Positions 63,031-64,000 of a stretch of DNA of 64,000 bases are shown in pieces. The stretch covers positions 2,851,501-2,915,500 of the forward strand of contig NW_024104532.1 of assembly GCF_003945595.2 (NCBI RefSeq), in the 5' to 3' direction. Every line of letters begins with the position of its first letter. The first letter of the stretch is position 1. A model generated the notes under the pieces. The model made no database searches and was not told where the DNA came from. It saw nothing but the letters and a program-made list of their open reading frames with translations. Made by a program: the position numbers and the translations under genes. This DNA comes from Pipra filicauda (taxonomy: Eukaryota > Chordata > Aves > Passeriformes > Pipridae).

Positions 63031-64000
63031 ATGTTTCCTACTGTAATATATTGATCTATTTTGATGGATCCCTTCTAGCAAAGGGAATGTATTCACCTTC
63101 TCACAGGACAAGGAGAAAGTGTTTTTTACCACAGCAGAGGCAGCATGGAAAGATTGATAAACAGTGCTTGGTGAAAAGCAATGCTCACCTCTTCTCAGAA
63201 ATAGGAGGCTCTCTCCAAAGCTTGCTGAAATCTTTAGGGATCCTAGACAGAAATATTTATGGCTGAGACTGTAAATGGAAGATCAAAGGCCAAAAGGAAC
63301 TTCTCTGAAAAAGGTTTGAAAGATTAAGAGGGCTGGCTAATCTACACTTTGTCTTCAAACTAATGGTCACTCCTGTGGTATCTGCAGTGCAGATATAAAA
63401 GCCATTTAGAGGAAATCAAATGAAGATGAACCCTATAGCCAGAGTATGGAATTACTTCTTGAAAATAATGAGAGTCATTTTGCAGAAGTACAAGCCTGGA
63501 CCAGAGATTTATGATAATATTTTTTTCCTAAATTACAGTAAAGTGTTAGGGCCAATGGATACAGGAATGCATTTTAAAGATCCAAAAGCTTTAGTAGAAT
63601 TGAGTCACCTCTGAAGATGTCAAGTGTTATTTCTGCCTAATTTACAGCTTGACTTTAAATGCACAAAAGGCAGTGTGTAATTCCATTATACCAAGTAATG
63701 AAACAAATGCTTTTTTGGACATCAATATTGTTTAGAAAGAAATCTCAGTGGACTAGCTGAATAACAGAGATTAAATTAATTGGAAAAATAGCTAAGAAAT
63801 TGAGAACTTGATTCTCCTATGCCAGGTTTATATAGGAGTGTCACACAAAAAATATTGCCTTCCTTGCAAAGAACAAAATGCAAATAATATTCCCATAGAC
63901 ACAGAAAATATCTGGCTTCTCTTCACTGTATTTTACCAACCTTGACACATACCCAATTATTTGTATTTCTGTAGTATCACCTCTATATTTCCAGGATCCA
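63031..64000. other. Unique noncoding stretch at the window end
   Basis: I see no gene, RNA or repeat. An ordinary AT-rich sequence runs to the end, with one 64-codon plus frame at 63420-63614 whose product is unfamiliar. Confidence 0.65.

Noticed and set aside
62811..63266. 151-codon plus-strand open frame
   Set aside because: Its first half translates a minus-oriented CR1 fragment in antisense and it opens at TTG. It is not a gene.
1..64000. Endogenous retrovirus, tRNA/rRNA genes, CRISPR or bacterial-type operons
   Set aside because: I saw no LTR pair, no gag/pol-like frame, no tRNA-like T-loop with paired arms, no spaced identical repeats and no operon-like gene packing. The window is vertebrate noncoding DNA.

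Overview
The window is vertebrate nuclear DNA, almost certainly from a bird. It is AT-rich and CpG-poor, and it carries seven short, 5'-truncated CR1 LINE tails. These include the diagnostic CR1 3' end: the stretch 'aaggtcccttccaaccc' followed by one or two copies of attctatg. CR1 is the dominant avian retrotransposon. Sparse, decayed copies in otherwise unique sequence are typical of avian intergenic DNA or long introns. The sequence alone does not identify species, chromosome or host gene.

I recognise no protein-coding gene, tRNA, rRNA, known ncRNA, endogenous retrovirus, DNA transposon or CRISPR array. Open frames are short and overlap freely on both strands. Many open only at GTG or TTG, and several simply read through CR1 in antisense. 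The longest ATG-initiated frame has 176 codons (minus strand, 54338-54868) and resembles no family I know.

Layout: 1-4460 is unique sequence with a GC-rich patch near 2.3-2.6 kb and an AP-1/MEF2-like motif pair near 4.0 kb. 4461-8790 holds two CR1 fragments and a G-quadruplex motif. 8791-22140 is a long repeat-poor stretch. 22141-27315 is the repeat-rich part, with four CR1 pieces (two as an inverted pair), a TA microsatellite and a T/G-rich tract. 27316-62747 is mostly unique, with a nested tandem duplication (30.7 kb), an AT-rich palindromic block (37.8 kb), clustered splice-like signals (42.1 kb), a small secreted-protein-like frame (50.1 kb) and a CpG/E-box/X-box pocket (57.0-57.1 kb). 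A last CR1 lies at 62.7-63.0 kb.

There are no genes whose joint action can be described. The most defensible unusual observations are a 16-bp microinversion inside the CR1 copy at 27 kb, visible by comparison with the other copies here, and a compact cluster of two CACGTG E-boxes plus an RFX-type X-box in an otherwise CpG-poor landscape. I did not find a convincing new biological system.
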